The notes below the pieces were generated by a model. It had not been told where the DNA came from and made no database searches. It saw nothing but the letters and a program-made list of their open reading frames with translations. Below are positions 40,538-49,299 of a stretch of 64,000 nucleotides of DNA, piece by piece. Positions within the stretch are counted from its first letter, which is position 1, and each line of letters begins with the position of its first letter. This stretch comes from Hymenobacter sp. BT559 (GTDB lineage Bacteria; Bacteroidota; Bacteroidia; Cytophagales; Hymenobacteraceae). The stretch covers positions 992,001 through 1,056,000 of the forward strand of contig NZ_JAELXV010000001.1 in NCBI RefSeq assembly GCF_016427535.1. The letters are read 5' to 3'. A program made the position numbers and the translations under genes.

Positions 40538-42097
40538 ATGTCGCAGGATTTTCGCATTGTTTGGGCTAATTGCCTGCGCGTTATCCGCACCGAAGTGGGG
40601 GAGCAGAGCTTCCGTACCTGGTTCGAGCCCATCGCGCCCGTCGAGCTGCAAGGCAAGGTGCTCACCATCCAGGTGCCGAGCGTGTATTTCTACGAATTTC
40701 TCGAAGAGCACTACGTAGAAGAGCTAAAGCGCGCAATTTTTCAGGAATTAGGCCCCGAAGGCCGCCTCGAATACAGCGTAGTAGTGGACCAGGGCAACGC
40801 CCAGGCCCCGCCCCGCGCCATGCACCTGCCCCCGGCTCGCAAAGCCGCCCCCGGCACGCCCGCCGCCGAAAACCGCGCCCCTACCAACGGCCGCTCCTAC
40901 AACTCCAACGGCTCCTCGTCTCAAAACAACGGCTTCGGCCGCAACGCCGGCGCCCCGCCCGCCCGCCACCTCGTGCCTGGCGCTACGCCCGCCACTGCTG
41001 CCCAAGCGCAAGCCGCCAGCACCCTGCGTAATCCCTTTGATGCGGCCAAAACGATGGACCGCAACATCGTGCCGTCGCAGCTCAACACGACGTATACCTT
41101 CGAGAACTACGTAGAAGGCGACTGCAACCGCCTCGCGCGCTCGGCCGGCCTCGCCGTGGCCAACAAGCCCGGTACCACCGCCTTCAACCCCCTCATGGTG
41201 TACGGCGGCGTGGGCCTCGGCAAAACGCACCTCGTGCAAGCCATCGGCAACCACATCAAGGCCACGAATACCGAGAAATTTGTGCTCTACGTCTCGGCCG
41301 AGAAGTTTACTAATCAATTTATCGAAAGCCTGCAACGCAACGCTGTGCAGGACTTCGCCAACTTCTACCTGCTCGTCGATGTGCTCATCCTCGACGACGT
41401 GCAGTTTCTGGCCAACAAGGGCAAGACTCAGGAGATGTTCTTCCACATCTTCAACCACTTGCACCAGGGTGGCCGGCAGATTGTGATGACCAGCGACCGC
41501 CCCCCGCGAGAGCTCAGTGGCCTCGAAGACCGCCTGCTCTCGCGCTTCAAGTGGGGCCTTACCGCCGACGTGCAAAGCCCCGACTTTGAAACGCGCATCG
41601 CCATCATCCAGAACAAGGCCCAGCAGGACGGCATGGAAATCGCCCCGCAGGTGGTCGAGTACCTGGCTCACTCGGTGCCTACCAACGTGCGCGAGCTCGA
41701 AGGCGTGCTGACTACCCTGCTAGCGCAGAGTGTGCTCACGCGCCGCGATATCGACCTAGACATGGCCAAGGGTGCCCTGCGCCACATCATCGAGGAGGTC
41801 GAGGCCGAGGTCAATGTGGACTTCATTCAGAAGACGGTGGCCGACTACTTCAGCATTCCGGTGGCATTGTTGAAAGAGAAAACCCGCAAGAAAGAAGTAG
41901 TTACGGCTCGGCAAGTGGCCATGTATTTCACTAAGGAGCACACTACGCACTCGCTCAAAACCATCGGCTATCATTTCGGCGGTCGCGACCACGCCACAGT
42001 CATACACTCGGTGCAAACAGTGTCTGACTTGATAGATTCCGATAAGAAATTCAAGGAACAGATAAGCGAACTGCGCAAGAAGTTCGTGCAGAAGTAA
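40538..42097 (+). CDS. dnaA: Chromosomal replication initiator protein DnaA
   Basis: 519 residues with all four domains: I (1-90, FRIVWANCLRVIRTEVGEQS), II, a long Pro/Asn-rich linker (about 90-165), III, the AAA+ ATPase (Walker A GGVGLGKTH, Walker B VLILDDVQFL), and IV, the DNA-binding domain with the signature GYHFGGRDHATVIHSV. It opens the replication origin by binding DnaA boxes. Upstream (40384-40537) I see no cluster of TTATCCACA boxes, only one near match inside the gene, so oriC is probably elsewhere. Monocistronic, ended by a perfect hairpin. Confidence 0.97.
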   Translation: MSQDFRIVWANCLRVIRTEVGEQSFRTWFEPIAPVELQGKVLTIQVPSVYFYEFLEEHYVEELKRAIFQELGPEGRLEYSVVVDQGNAQAPPRAMHLPPARKAAPGTPAAENRAPTNGRSYNSNGSSSQNNGFGRNAGAPPARHLVPGATPATAAQAQAASTLRNPFDAAKTMDRNIVPSQLNTTYTFENYVEGDCNRLARSAGLAVANKPGTTAFNPLMVYGGVGLGKTHLVQAIGNHIKATNTEKFVLYVSAEKFTNQFIESLQRNAVQDFANFYLLVDVLILDDVQFLANKGKTQEMFFHIFNHLHQGGRQIVMTSDRPPRELSGLEDRLLSRFKWGLTADVQSPDFETRIAIIQNKAQQDGMEIAPQVVEYLAHSVPTNVRELEGVLTTLLAQSVLTRRDIDLDMAKGALRHIIEEVEAEVNVDFIQKTVADYFSIPVALLKEKTRKKEVVTARQVAMYFTKEHTTHSLKTIGYHFGGRDHATVIHSVQTVSDLIDSDKKFKEQISELRKKFVQK

Positions 42098-42098
42098 A

Positions 42099-42128
42099 AA
42101 GAGGCCCGATTTGCAAATCGGGCCTCTT
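42099..42128. terminator. Loopless palindromic terminator between dnaA and the HD gene
   Basis: AAGAGGCCCGATTTG (42099-42113) is followed directly by its reverse complement CAAATCGGGCCTCTT (42114-42128): a 30-bp perfect palindrome between convergent genes, with A- and T-rich flanks. Confidence 0.9.
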
Positions 42129-42133
42129 CTTAT

Positions 42134-43363
42134 TTACAGAATCTCCTTCGGATAGCAGATGTAGTGCTTCTGCACCTTCTGGCTCAACGCCCGAATATTC
42201 GGTAAATCCGACGCCTCGGTCACGTTCACAACCTTGCCGAGCTTGGTCAGGATATCAATAGTTTCTTGGCTGTTGGGGTCGTAGGCGGTGTTGCTAAGCT
42301 TGCCGGTTATCATCAGTTGCCGGGCATCATCCAGCGGCAATTGGAAGGTTTCAGCAATCAGCTCCACGATACCGAGCTGAAAATCCTCGTCATAGGGCTC
42401 GGGGCGAATGACAATTTTGAACAACTGCCGATTGAGCAGGCTTTGAGCTAAGAAGCTGAGTACTTTGTCCTCGTGATTCACCCAAGACTTGATAGCGCCC
42501 CAAATATCAATATCATCGAGCTGCACGAAACGGTTCAGAATATCCGAATCCGCTTGAAACTCGGCGAGCGTGACGGCGCGACCTAGGAAGTAAGTAAGGC
42601 AGCTGCTACCAGGCACGGGCACCCCAGCGCGGGCCAGGTCGCGGGCGCGCTGCATCACGCGAATTACCATCTGCTCGGCGCTCGTAACAGCCTTATGCAG
42701 ATATACTTGCCAGTACATTAGGCGGCGACTTACTAAGAAGTTTTCGACCGAATACACGGCTTTTTCTTCCAGTACCAGGCGTTCGTTCACCACTTGCAGC
42801 ATCTTGATGAGGCGGTCGGCCCCCGGCCGGCCCTCTTCCACGCCCGTGTAGAAGGAGTCGCGGTTGAGATAGTCGAGCCGGTCCATGTCTAGCTGCGAGC
42901 TAACTAATTGATGGAAAAACTCGCGCCCGTAGCTGCCCTGAAACATCTCCATTGCCAGCGTGAGCCGGCCAGGAAACACCTCGTTGAGCCGCTCCATTAA
43001 ATAAAGTGATAACTGCTCGTGCGGCACGTCTTGGAAAATCGACGTTTCCAGCGCGTGCGATAGCGGGCCGTGCCCAATGTCGTGCAGCAGAATGGCGACT
43101 TGGGCCGCCTCACCCTCGGCCGCCGAGATTTTTACGCCCTTGTCCTTGAGTGTGCGCAGGGCCAATTGCATGAGGTGCATGGCACCTAGGGCGTGGTGAA
43201 AGCGCGTGTGCAACGCGCCGGGGTACACAAAGTTAGTGAGCCCTAGCTGCTGAATGCGCCGCAAGCGCTGGAAGTACGGGTGCTCAATTAAATCAAACAA
43301 CAGCTCCGTGGGCACGGTTACAAAGCCGTACACGGGGTCATTAAATATCTTCTTCTTGTTCAT
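42134..43363 (-). CDS. HD domain metal-dependent phosphohydrolase
   Basis: 409 residues. The HD motif is complete: H in HTRFHHALG, HD in ILLHDIGHGPLSHALE, with D in a later helix (LDMDRLDYLNRDSFYTG). This arrangement is that of the dGTPase-like/SAMHD1-type group (COG1078). Such enzymes hydrolyse dNTPs or other nucleotides; the actual substrate is unknown. It is convergent with dnaA and divergent from porX. Its 5' leader has a small perfect hairpin (43372-43391). Confidence 0.9.
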   Translation of the reverse strand: MNKKKIFNDPVYGFVTVPTELLFDLIEHPYFQRLRRIQQLGLTNFVYPGALHTRFHHALGAMHLMQLALRTLKDKGVKISAAEGEAAQVAILLHDIGHGPLSHALETSIFQDVPHEQLSLYLMERLNEVFPGRLTLAMEMFQGSYGREFFHQLVSSQLDMDRLDYLNRDSFYTGVEEGRPGADRLIKMLQVVNERLVLEEKAVYSVENFLVSRRLMYWQVYLHKAVTSAEQMVIRVMQRARDLARAGVPVPGSSCLTYFLGRAVTLAEFQADSDILNRFVQLDDIDIWGAIKSWVNHEDKVLSFLAQSLLNRQLFKIVIRPEPYDEDFQLGIVELIAETFQLPLDDARQLMITGKLSNTAYDPNSQETIDILTKLGKVVNVTEASDLPNIRALSQKVQKHYICYPKEIL

Positions 43364-43371
43364 GTTAGTAG

Positions 43372-43391
43372 CGCCAAGCTTCAGCTTGGCG
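43372..43391. repeat. Small perfect hairpin upstream of the HD gene
   Basis: CGCCAAGCT (43372-43380) and AGCTTGGCG (43383-43391) with a 2-nt loop, 9 bp before the ATG at 43363. If transcribed it would lie in the leader of the HD gene; it may also be a short REP-like unit. Confidence 0.6.
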
Positions 43392-43585
43392 GAGGCGTTG
43401 GCCGATGAGTGCTGCCCGTTGGCCGACTAAGAGGCTCTTCTAAGAACCTAAACGTGCGTTTTCCGGTAAAGCTACGGCGAGCTTAGCATCCGGGATACTA
43501 CCGGCGCGGTTCTGGCCGTTAGCTTCGCTACCACTACCAAATTACCATTTCCCACGCGCGACGCCCCTGCGGCGCGTTTCCGCTT

Positions 43586-45154
43586 ATGCAACGATACTCC
43601 ATTCTCTGGGCCGACGACGAAATTGACCTGCTCAAGCCGCACATCCTGTTTCTCAAGGAGAAAGGCTACGACGTAACCCCCGTCAATTCCGGGGCCGACG
43701 CGCTCGAAGAAGTGCAGGAAAACTCCTACGACCTAGTTTTTCTGGATGAAAACATGCCCGGCCTCACCGGCCTCGAGACGCTGACCGAAATCAAGGTGGT
43801 ACGCCCCACGGTGCCCGTCGTGATGATTACGAAGAGCGAGGAAGAGCATATAATGGAAGGCGCCATCGGGGCCAAGATTGCCGATTACCTCATCAAGCCA
43901 GTTAATCCGAACCAGATTTTACTGTCGGTAAAGAAAGTGCTGGACAACAAGCGCTTAGTAACTGAAGCTACCAATTCGGGCTACCAGCGCGATTTCCGCC
44001 AGTTGGGCATGCAACTCTCTGACCGCCTCTCGCCCTCTGAGTGGGTTGATGTATATAAGAAGCTTGTGTACTGGGAGTTGGAAATCAACGAGACCGAGGG
44101 TAAGAGCATGGCTGAGGTGTTCAACATGCAGAAGGATGAGGCGAATACTTATTTCGGCCGCTTTATCATCGAGAACTACGAGGATTGGGTAAACGGCCGC
44201 GATAAGGACGCACCCATGATGTCTCATCAGCTATTCAAGGAGAAGGTCTTTCCGCTGATGAAGCAGACCGCCGACACGCCGGTGTACTTCGTGCTCATCG
44301 ACAACCTGCGCTACGACCAGTGGAAAATCCTGGAGCCGATTATTGCTGAGCTGTTTACGGTAGACTCGGAAGAGTTGTATTACAGCATCTTGCCAACTAC
44401 CACGGCCTACGCTCGCAATGCCATTTTCGCGGGCATGATGCCGGGTGATATCCAGAAAAAATACCCCAACCTATGGGTGTGGGACGAGGACGAGGAAGGT
44501 AAAAACCTGCACGAGGCCGAGTTTATGGAAATCAACTTCCAGCGCAACAACCAGAAGGCCAAGCACAGCTACCACAAGGTAACCAACTTGCAGGCTGGCA
44601 AGGACTTGCTTGGTAAGATGAGCAACCTGCACAATAACTACAAGCTCAACGTCATCGTCTACAACTTCGTGGACATGCTCTCGCACGCCCGCACCGACAT
44701 GGCGATGATACGCGAGCTGGCTGCCGACGAAAGCGCCTACCGCAGCATCACGCGCTCGTGGTTTTTGCACTCGCCGCTGTATGAGATGCTCCAGACCATT
44801 GCCGAGAAAAAGGGCAAACTGGTCATCACTACCGACCACGGCACCATCCGCGTGAAGCGCCCGTATAAGATTGTGGGCGACCGCAATACGAACACTAACC
44901 TGCGCTATAAGCACGGCAAAAACCTAGGCTTTGACGAAAGCCGCGACGTATACGTGGTGCGCAAGCCGGAAAGCATTTTCCTGCCCCGCGAAAACGTGAG
45001 TACCGCCTACGTCTTTACGCTTGGCGACTATTTCTTCGCCTACCCCAACAACTACAACTACTACGTGAACTACTATAAGGACACGTTCCAGCACGGTGGT
45101 ATTTCACTGGAGGAGTGCATCATTCCATACATTACGCTGACGCCTAAGGGGTAA
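43586..45154 (+). CDS. porX: PorX, response regulator/phosphatase of the type IX secretion system
   Basis: 522 residues. Residues 1-120 are a receiver domain (LWADDEIDLL with the acidic pair, phospho-acceptor Asp in LVFLDENMPGLTG, ITKSEEE, YLIKPVN). The rest is an alkaline-phosphatase-superfamily (PglZ-like) domain with metal ligands in IDNLRYDQW, LPTTTAYARN and VITTDHGT. The two-part build is diagnostic of PorX, which controls T9SS genes in Bacteroidota with the kinase PorY and a sigma factor. It supports a working T9SS in this organism. PorY is not in the window. Confidence 0.95.
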   Translation: MQRYSILWADDEIDLLKPHILFLKEKGYDVTPVNSGADALEEVQENSYDLVFLDENMPGLTGLETLTEIKVVRPTVPVVMITKSEEEHIMEGAIGAKIADYLIKPVNPNQILLSVKKVLDNKRLVTEATNSGYQRDFRQLGMQLSDRLSPSEWVDVYKKLVYWELEINETEGKSMAEVFNMQKDEANTYFGRFIIENYEDWVNGRDKDAPMMSHQLFKEKVFPLMKQTADTPVYFVLIDNLRYDQWKILEPIIAELFTVDSEELYYSILPTTTAYARNAIFAGMMPGDIQKKYPNLWVWDEDEEGKNLHEAEFMEINFQRNNQKAKHSYHKVTNLQAGKDLLGKMSNLHNNYKLNVIVYNFVDMLSHARTDMAMIRELAADESAYRSITRSWFLHSPLYEMLQTIAEKKGKLVITTDHGTIRVKRPYKIVGDRNTNTNLRYKHGKNLGFDESRDVYVVRKPESIFLPRENVSTAYVFTLGDYFFAYPNNYNYYVNYYKDTFQHGGISLEECIIPYITLTPKG

Positions 45155-45160
45155 GCGTGG

Positions 45161-45234
45161 TAGCCACAAAAAATCTCCCTAGGTGGGGGCAGCTTACGCA
45201 AGCTGCCCCCACCTAGGGAGATTTTTTGTGGCTA
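45161..45234. terminator. Very long perfect hairpin, bidirectional terminator
   Basis: 35-bp arms without mismatch (45161-45195 and 45200-45234) around the loop ACGC. The arms contain an A/T-run (CCACAAAAAATCTCC) and one CCTAGG each. It lies between convergent porX (stop 45154) and the aminotransferase gene (stop 45247). Confidence 0.92.
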
Positions 45235-45246
45235 TAATACTTAACT

Positions 45247-46506
45247 CTAGCTCAACTTATCGAGCGCCGCTTTCAGGCGTGGCAGCGCGGCCTGAATCGA
45301 GTCAAGCGACTCGGCACCTACCGATAGCCGGAACCAAGGCTCGGAAGCCGGCGCGCCAAAGGCACTGAACGGTACTATCGCCAGCTTGGCCTCCGTGAGT
45401 AGATAAGACGTGATTTCCTTCGTCGTGGCCAGCACTTCGCCGGTGGGCGTGGTGCGACCTAGGGCGTCGATTTTGGCGGTGAGGTAGATGGCGCCAGCCG
45501 GGGCGATGGCATCGACCAGGTAGCCTTGCGCTTGCAGGTCCTTCAGGCCGTGGTAGAAGGCATTGAGGCTAGCTTGCAGCCCGCGCTTGAGGCCGGCTAG
45601 GTACTCGTCCACGGCTTCGGTCTGAGGCAGGTAAGCCGCTGCTGCTACCTGCTCGGCTTTGGGTGCCCAGGCGCCGATGTGGCCCAGCAGGCCTTTCATC
45701 TTATCAATAATGAGCTTGGGACCAAACGAATAGCCGACCCGCACACCCGTAGCGGCAAAGCATTTGGAGATGCCATCGATATACACCACGTAGTCGCGCA
45801 GGGCGGGGCGTAGGCTCACGGGGTCAAAGTGCTGCGTGTCGCCGAAGGTCAACAGCCAGTAAATCTGGTCGTAGAGAATGTAGAGCGGCTTCTCGTCGGG
45901 GCCGCGGCGCTGGTTTTCGGCCAGCACCAGGTCGCAGATTTCCTCCAGCACCTCTTTGGTGAAAACCGTGCCGGTGGGATTGAGGGGCGAGCACAGCGCC
46001 AGTAGCGTAGCCCCAGCCAAGTGGGGGGCCAGCTCGGCAGCGGTGGGCATAAAGGCGTGCTCGGGCTGCGTAGCCACGGCTACTTGCTCGGCACCCGATA
46101 GGTGGCAATAGTGGTTATTGTTCCAGGACGGTATCGGGTACACTACGCGGTCGCCGGGGTCTACGAGAGCCAGATAGGCGGCGTAGATGAGCGGGCGCGA
46201 GCCACCAGCTACCAGCAGCTCATCGGCAGGCGAATAGGTGAGACCTAAGCGAGCTTGCAAAAAATCGGCGGCTGCCTGGCGCAGGTCAGCAATGCCGGGA
46301 GCGGGTGGGTAATTGGTCTGGCCGGCCTGGTAGGCGGCCGTCACGCCATCACGAAGTCCTTCGGGAATAGGAAAAAGCTCGGTATCAAAATCGCCAATCG
46401 TGAGGTTGCAAATAGTTGCGCCCTGGCGAATCTGCTCGCTCACGGCATTGCCGATTCTAATAATTTCGGAGCCGCTCATTTGGTCGACTAGCCGGGAAAT
46501 ACGCAT
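45247..46506 (-). CDS. PLP-dependent aminotransferase (class I/II)
   Basis: 419 residues from the ATG at 46506 (MRISRLVDQMSGSEIIRIG); the upstream open frame runs through the promoter and is rejected. Fold-type I motifs: LCSPLNPTGTVF, LYDQIYWLLTFG, the PLP lysine in DGISKCFAATGVRVGYSFG, and Arg in PWFRLSVG that binds the substrate carboxylate. Aspartate/tyrosine-type transamination is likely, but exact specificity is open. A perfect -7 box lies 39 bp upstream. Confidence 0.93.
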   Translation of the reverse strand: MRISRLVDQMSGSEIIRIGNAVSEQIRQGATICNLTIGDFDTELFPIPEGLRDGVTAAYQAGQTNYPPAPGIADLRQAAADFLQARLGLTYSPADELLVAGGSRPLIYAAYLALVDPGDRVVYPIPSWNNNHYCHLSGAEQVAVATQPEHAFMPTAAELAPHLAGATLLALCSPLNPTGTVFTKEVLEEICDLVLAENQRRGPDEKPLYILYDQIYWLLTFGDTQHFDPVSLRPALRDYVVYIDGISKCFAATGVRVGYSFGPKLIIDKMKGLLGHIGAWAPKAEQVAAAAYLPQTEAVDEYLAGLKRGLQASLNAFYHGLKDLQAQGYLVDAIAPAGAIYLTAKIDALGRTTPTGEVLATTKEITSYLLTEAKLAIVPFSAFGAPASEPWFRLSVGAESLDSIQAALPRLKAALDKLS

Positions 46507-46544
46507 GTGGATGGGGGTAGGGGAGGTAAGAAGGAGTAACCCCG

Positions 46545-46552
46545 CAAAGATA
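46545..46552 (-). promoter_or_regulatory. Probable -7 box of the aminotransferase gene
   Basis: The minus strand reads TATCTTTG (TAnnTTTG) 39 bp before the ATG at 46506, in the gap after the pectin operon. Confidence 0.55.
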
Positions 46553-46609
46553 CCAGTAGTTGCAGCGGGGTGCCAGCCGCTTGGCGTAACTATAGCTCGG
46601 ACGCCATAC

Positions 46610-47572
46610 CTAGCGGCCCGGCTGCCAGGCTGGCGCGCCCCCAAAAACACGCTTGAGGGTGTACTGCTTAGCTTCTTTGGCACTAAGCTGGTGCGACCAC
46701 AGCACGCGCCCCGCTGGGTTGGCGCCGGGTCCGGCAGAGCGATATTCGGCGTAGCTGGCCGTCTTTTCGTTTTCCGGGTTGCGCCAGTTTTCCCAGCCCG
46801 CGGGCACAATGTGGGGGCCTAAGTTGCAGCGCAGGTAAGCGACGCGGGCGTAGGGCCGCCACGGGCGACCTAGGTAGACCTTCCGCGCCGAAGTGGTGTC
46901 GGCCGTTAGCCGGCAATCCAGAAACACAAATCCGTAAGGCTGACCCTCGGGCGTGGAGGCTGCGGTTACGAACGAGTTCTTCTTGCTCTTGATAAGGCAA
47001 TGGTCAAAAACTCCGGTGCTGGCGCCGAAGATGAAATCGGTCGTTCCCTCAATGTAGCAGTTTTGAAAATACTGGCGAGTGCCCCCGGTTGCTAAAAACA
47101 GCACGTCTTGGTTGCCCACCAAGCGGCAGCTCCGAAAAATAGCCCGGTCGCCCTCTACGTGCAGCGCCACTGCCTGTCCCGCCGTGTAGCCGGCCGCATT
47201 CTCAATGGTCACATTTTCGGCTGTGAAGTCGTTGGCCTGCACCAGCACCGAGTAGGAAGTAGGCGTGGTGATGCCGCCCGCACCCACATGGTCGCTGTAG
47301 GTAATAACGGTGGTAGCTGCATCAGCGCCGCGCAGTACGAGGTGCGTTTTTAACGGTGGCACCACTACCTTTTCATGGTAAGTACCCTTTTTAAGCCGAA
47401 TAATAACGGGTATGGCCGATTGAGCCGGTACGGCATCGATGGCGGCTTGCACCGTGCGAAACTGCCCGCTGCCATCGGCCGCTACCACAAGCGGACCAGC
47501 CGGTGGCGCAACCTGGGCTCGTGCTATCAGCGCGGTGAGCCCTAGGGCAGTCCCTAGTAACAATACTTTCAT
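46610..47572 (-). CDS. Secreted pectinesterase (CE8)
   Basis: 320 residues with a signal peptide (MKVLLLGTALGLTALIARAQ). It removes methyl esters from homogalacturonan so that lyases can act. The parallel beta-helix and catalytic motifs are complete: VVAADGSGQFRTVQAAIDAVP at the start, GNQDVLFL (first Asp), IEGTTDFIFG (second Asp), and LGRPWRPYARVAYL with the substrate-binding Arg and Trp. The start overlaps the preceding acetylesterase stop as TAATG, so translation is coupled. Last gene of a three-gene pectin operon. Confidence 0.93.
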   Translation of the reverse strand: MKVLLLGTALGLTALIARAQVAPPAGPLVVAADGSGQFRTVQAAIDAVPAQSAIPVIIRLKKGTYHEKVVVPPLKTHLVLRGADAATTVITYSDHVGAGGITTPTSYSVLVQANDFTAENVTIENAAGYTAGQAVALHVEGDRAIFRSCRLVGNQDVLFLATGGTRQYFQNCYIEGTTDFIFGASTGVFDHCLIKSKKNSFVTAASTPEGQPYGFVFLDCRLTADTTSARKVYLGRPWRPYARVAYLRCNLGPHIVPAGWENWRNPENEKTASYAEYRSAGPGANPAGRVLWSHQLSAKEAKQYTLKRVFGGAPAWQPGR

Positions 47573-48393
47573 TAGGGAGTGGTGGGTTGGGCAGCTGAGC
47601 CCGTGGGGGCAGCAACTTTGTTCTTGGGTAATGGGTGGGCGAGGTGCTGCTCGGCTAAGGCCAGGTGCTGTGCTCGCAAATCATTGACTACCAGCTGCGC
47701 CATTTTGCGGGCGCCCAGCTCGTTGAAGTGCGTGTTGTCGGCCCGCCCTAGGGGATAATTGGGGTGGTCGCCGGGGGCCAGGTGCAGGAAGAGCAGCTTA
47801 GATGTTTCGTCGCCTAGCTGCTGCATGAGCTCGCGGCTGAGCTTGTCCATGTCAACTACCAGTACCCGATAGTCTTTGGCCACTGCTAGGGTCGCCGCCG
47901 AGTAGGCGACGTGCGTTTCCTTGATGTGGCCGTCTTTATCAAAATACCGGCGCGTAACCGGTGTGAGCAAAATCGGCGTCGCCTGCCGACTGCGCGTTTC
48001 AGTTACAAACTTGATGAGGTTCTTGCGGTAGTCTTCGGGCGAAGTGTAGCGGTCGGGGTGAGCGGTCGACTCGTCATTGTGCCCAAACTGAATGAACACG
48101 AAATCACCGGGCTGCAAAGCCTGCACAATGGGCTGCCAGCGGTTTTCGGCCAGGAAGGTGCGTGTGCTCCGGCCGTTTTGGGCGCGGTTGTCTACTACCA
48201 CCGTCGTGTCAAAAAAAGTACATAGGGGCATACCCCAGCCCGTTTCCGGAAATGTCGCCTTAACCTTATTGGCCATTGTAGAGTCGCCAATAAGGAAAAG
48301 CGTGGTCTTGTGCGGGGGCGGAACTGCCGGGGCAAAAGCCAACAAGCCTAATAAAGCGGCTGGTGCAGCCTTCGCAAACAGGGAAAAACGCAT
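47572..48393 (-). CDS. Rhamnogalacturonan acetylesterase-like SGNH hydrolase (second in operon)
   Basis: 273 residues with a signal peptide (MRFSLFAKAAPAALLGLLAF). Block I LFLIGDSTMANK holds the nucleophile Ser, QFGHNDES is block III, and HFNELGARKMA is the Asp/Asn-x-x-His block V, the full SGNH set. CE12 members remove acetyl groups from rhamnogalacturonan I. It is a paralogue of the gene immediately upstream (48407). It overlaps the pectinesterase start by one base and starts 13 bp after the upstream stop. Confidence 0.92.
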   Translation of the reverse strand: MRFSLFAKAAPAALLGLLAFAPAVPPPHKTTLFLIGDSTMANKVKATFPETGWGMPLCTFFDTTVVVDNRAQNGRSTRTFLAENRWQPIVQALQPGDFVFIQFGHNDESTAHPDRYTSPEDYRKNLIKFVTETRSRQATPILLTPVTRRYFDKDGHIKETHVAYSAATLAVAKDYRVLVVDMDKLSRELMQQLGDETSKLLFLHLAPGDHPNYPLGRADNTHFNELGARKMAQLVVNDLRAQHLALAEQHLAHPLPKNKVAAPTGSAAQPTTP

Positions 48394-48406
48394 AAGCAGA
48401 AAGGAG

Positions 48407-49192
48407 TTAGCGGGCCTGTGAGTCTACAGTTTTCTTGACAGTGCCCTGCGCCACGCGGTCGGCCAGGCCCAGCTTTAGGGTGCGGATGTCGGCCAGCACA
48501 AGCTCGGCTATGCGGCGCGCGCCGAGCTCACTGAAGTGCGTGTTGTCTTCGCGGCCGTCGGGGTAATTGGGATGCTCGCTGGGCGCTAGGTGGTTGAAGA
48601 GGAGCTTGGAGGTCTCCGGCCCAAATTGTTGCAGTAGCGCCTGGCTAGTACGGTCGAGGTCGATGAGCGGCGTGTTGGTTTCGCGAGCTACCGTTCGCAC
48701 AAGTTCGGCGTAGGCGGCGTGAGTCTCCTCAATCTTGCCAGCCGCATCGAACTTGCGGCGCGCCACCGGCGTGAGTAGTACTGGCTGGCCGTGGTGGCTG
48801 CGCGTTTCGCTCACAAAGCGTTTGAGGTTGGCCGTGAAATCAGCTTCTGGCGTGTAGCTGCCCTTAGTAGGCACTTCGTCGTTGTGCCCAAATTGGATGA
48901 ACACATAATCGCCCTCGTGCAACTCTGCCACCACAGGTTGCCAGCGATTTTCGGCAATAAAGGTTTTGGTGCTGCGGCCGTTCTGGGCCCGGTTGTCTAT
49001 CGTCACCGTTTCGTTGAAAAACGCAGCAAATGGCATTCCCCAGCCTGTTTCGGGATAAGCCCGCACCTGCTTGATGGACATGGTAGAATCTCCAATCAGG
49101 TACACTTTGATGGGGCTGGGCGCAGCGGGCACAAACGCCGAAAGCGTTGATAAAACCAGCCCTAGCAAGGCTGGCAGCAGACGAGCGCGCAT
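48407..49192 (-). CDS. Rhamnogalacturonan acetylesterase-like SGNH hydrolase (first in operon)
   Basis: 261 residues with a signal peptide (RARLLPALLGLVLSTLSAF). SGNH motifs: VYLIGDSTMSIK, FNETVTIDNRAQNGRSTKTF, QFGHNDEVP, HFSELGARRIAE. The sequence follows its neighbour closely along the whole length, so the pair arose by tandem duplication or was kept for different acetyl positions of pectin. First gene of the pectin operon; a perfect -7 box (49260) and the tandem operator (49300) lie upstream. Confidence 0.92.
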   Translation of the reverse strand: MRARLLPALLGLVLSTLSAFVPAAPSPIKVYLIGDSTMSIKQVRAYPETGWGMPFAAFFNETVTIDNRAQNGRSTKTFIAENRWQPVVAELHEGDYVFIQFGHNDEVPTKGSYTPEADFTANLKRFVSETRSHHGQPVLLTPVARRKFDAAGKIEETHAAYAELVRTVARETNTPLIDLDRTSQALLQQFGPETSKLLFNHLAPSEHPNYPDGREDNTHFSELGARRIAELVLADIRTLKLGLADRVAQGTVKKTVDSQAR

Positions 49193-49259
49193 AAAAAGGG
49201 GTGGGAAAGAGTAAGGAAAGTGAGCGCCTGAGTAGCACAGCTACACTCGGCAGCTACCG

Positions 49260-49267
49260 CAAACCTA
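49260..49267 (-). promoter_or_regulatory. Probable -7 box of the pectin operon
   Basis: The minus strand reads TAGGTTTG, a perfect TAnnTTTG match, 67 bp before the ATG at 49192 and 32 bp downstream of the tandem operator. Confidence 0.55.
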
Positions 49268-49299
49268 CTGGGTACCTAGGCTGCTCCCTACATTTTTCT

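Noticed and set aside
40384..40600. Possible replication origin next to dnaA
   Set aside because: Only one near-match to a DnaA box (TTATCCGCA near 40580, inside the gene) and no AT-rich unwinding region; not enough for an origin.
40748..41671. 307-codon open frame antisense to dnaA
   Set aside because: dnaA is certain; the opposite frame has no domain and is Gly/Val/His-rich.
46507..46809. N-terminal extension of the aminotransferase by 101 codons
   Set aside because: It crosses a perfect -7 box and overlaps the pectinesterase gene end; the ATG at 46506 matches the usual start of the family.
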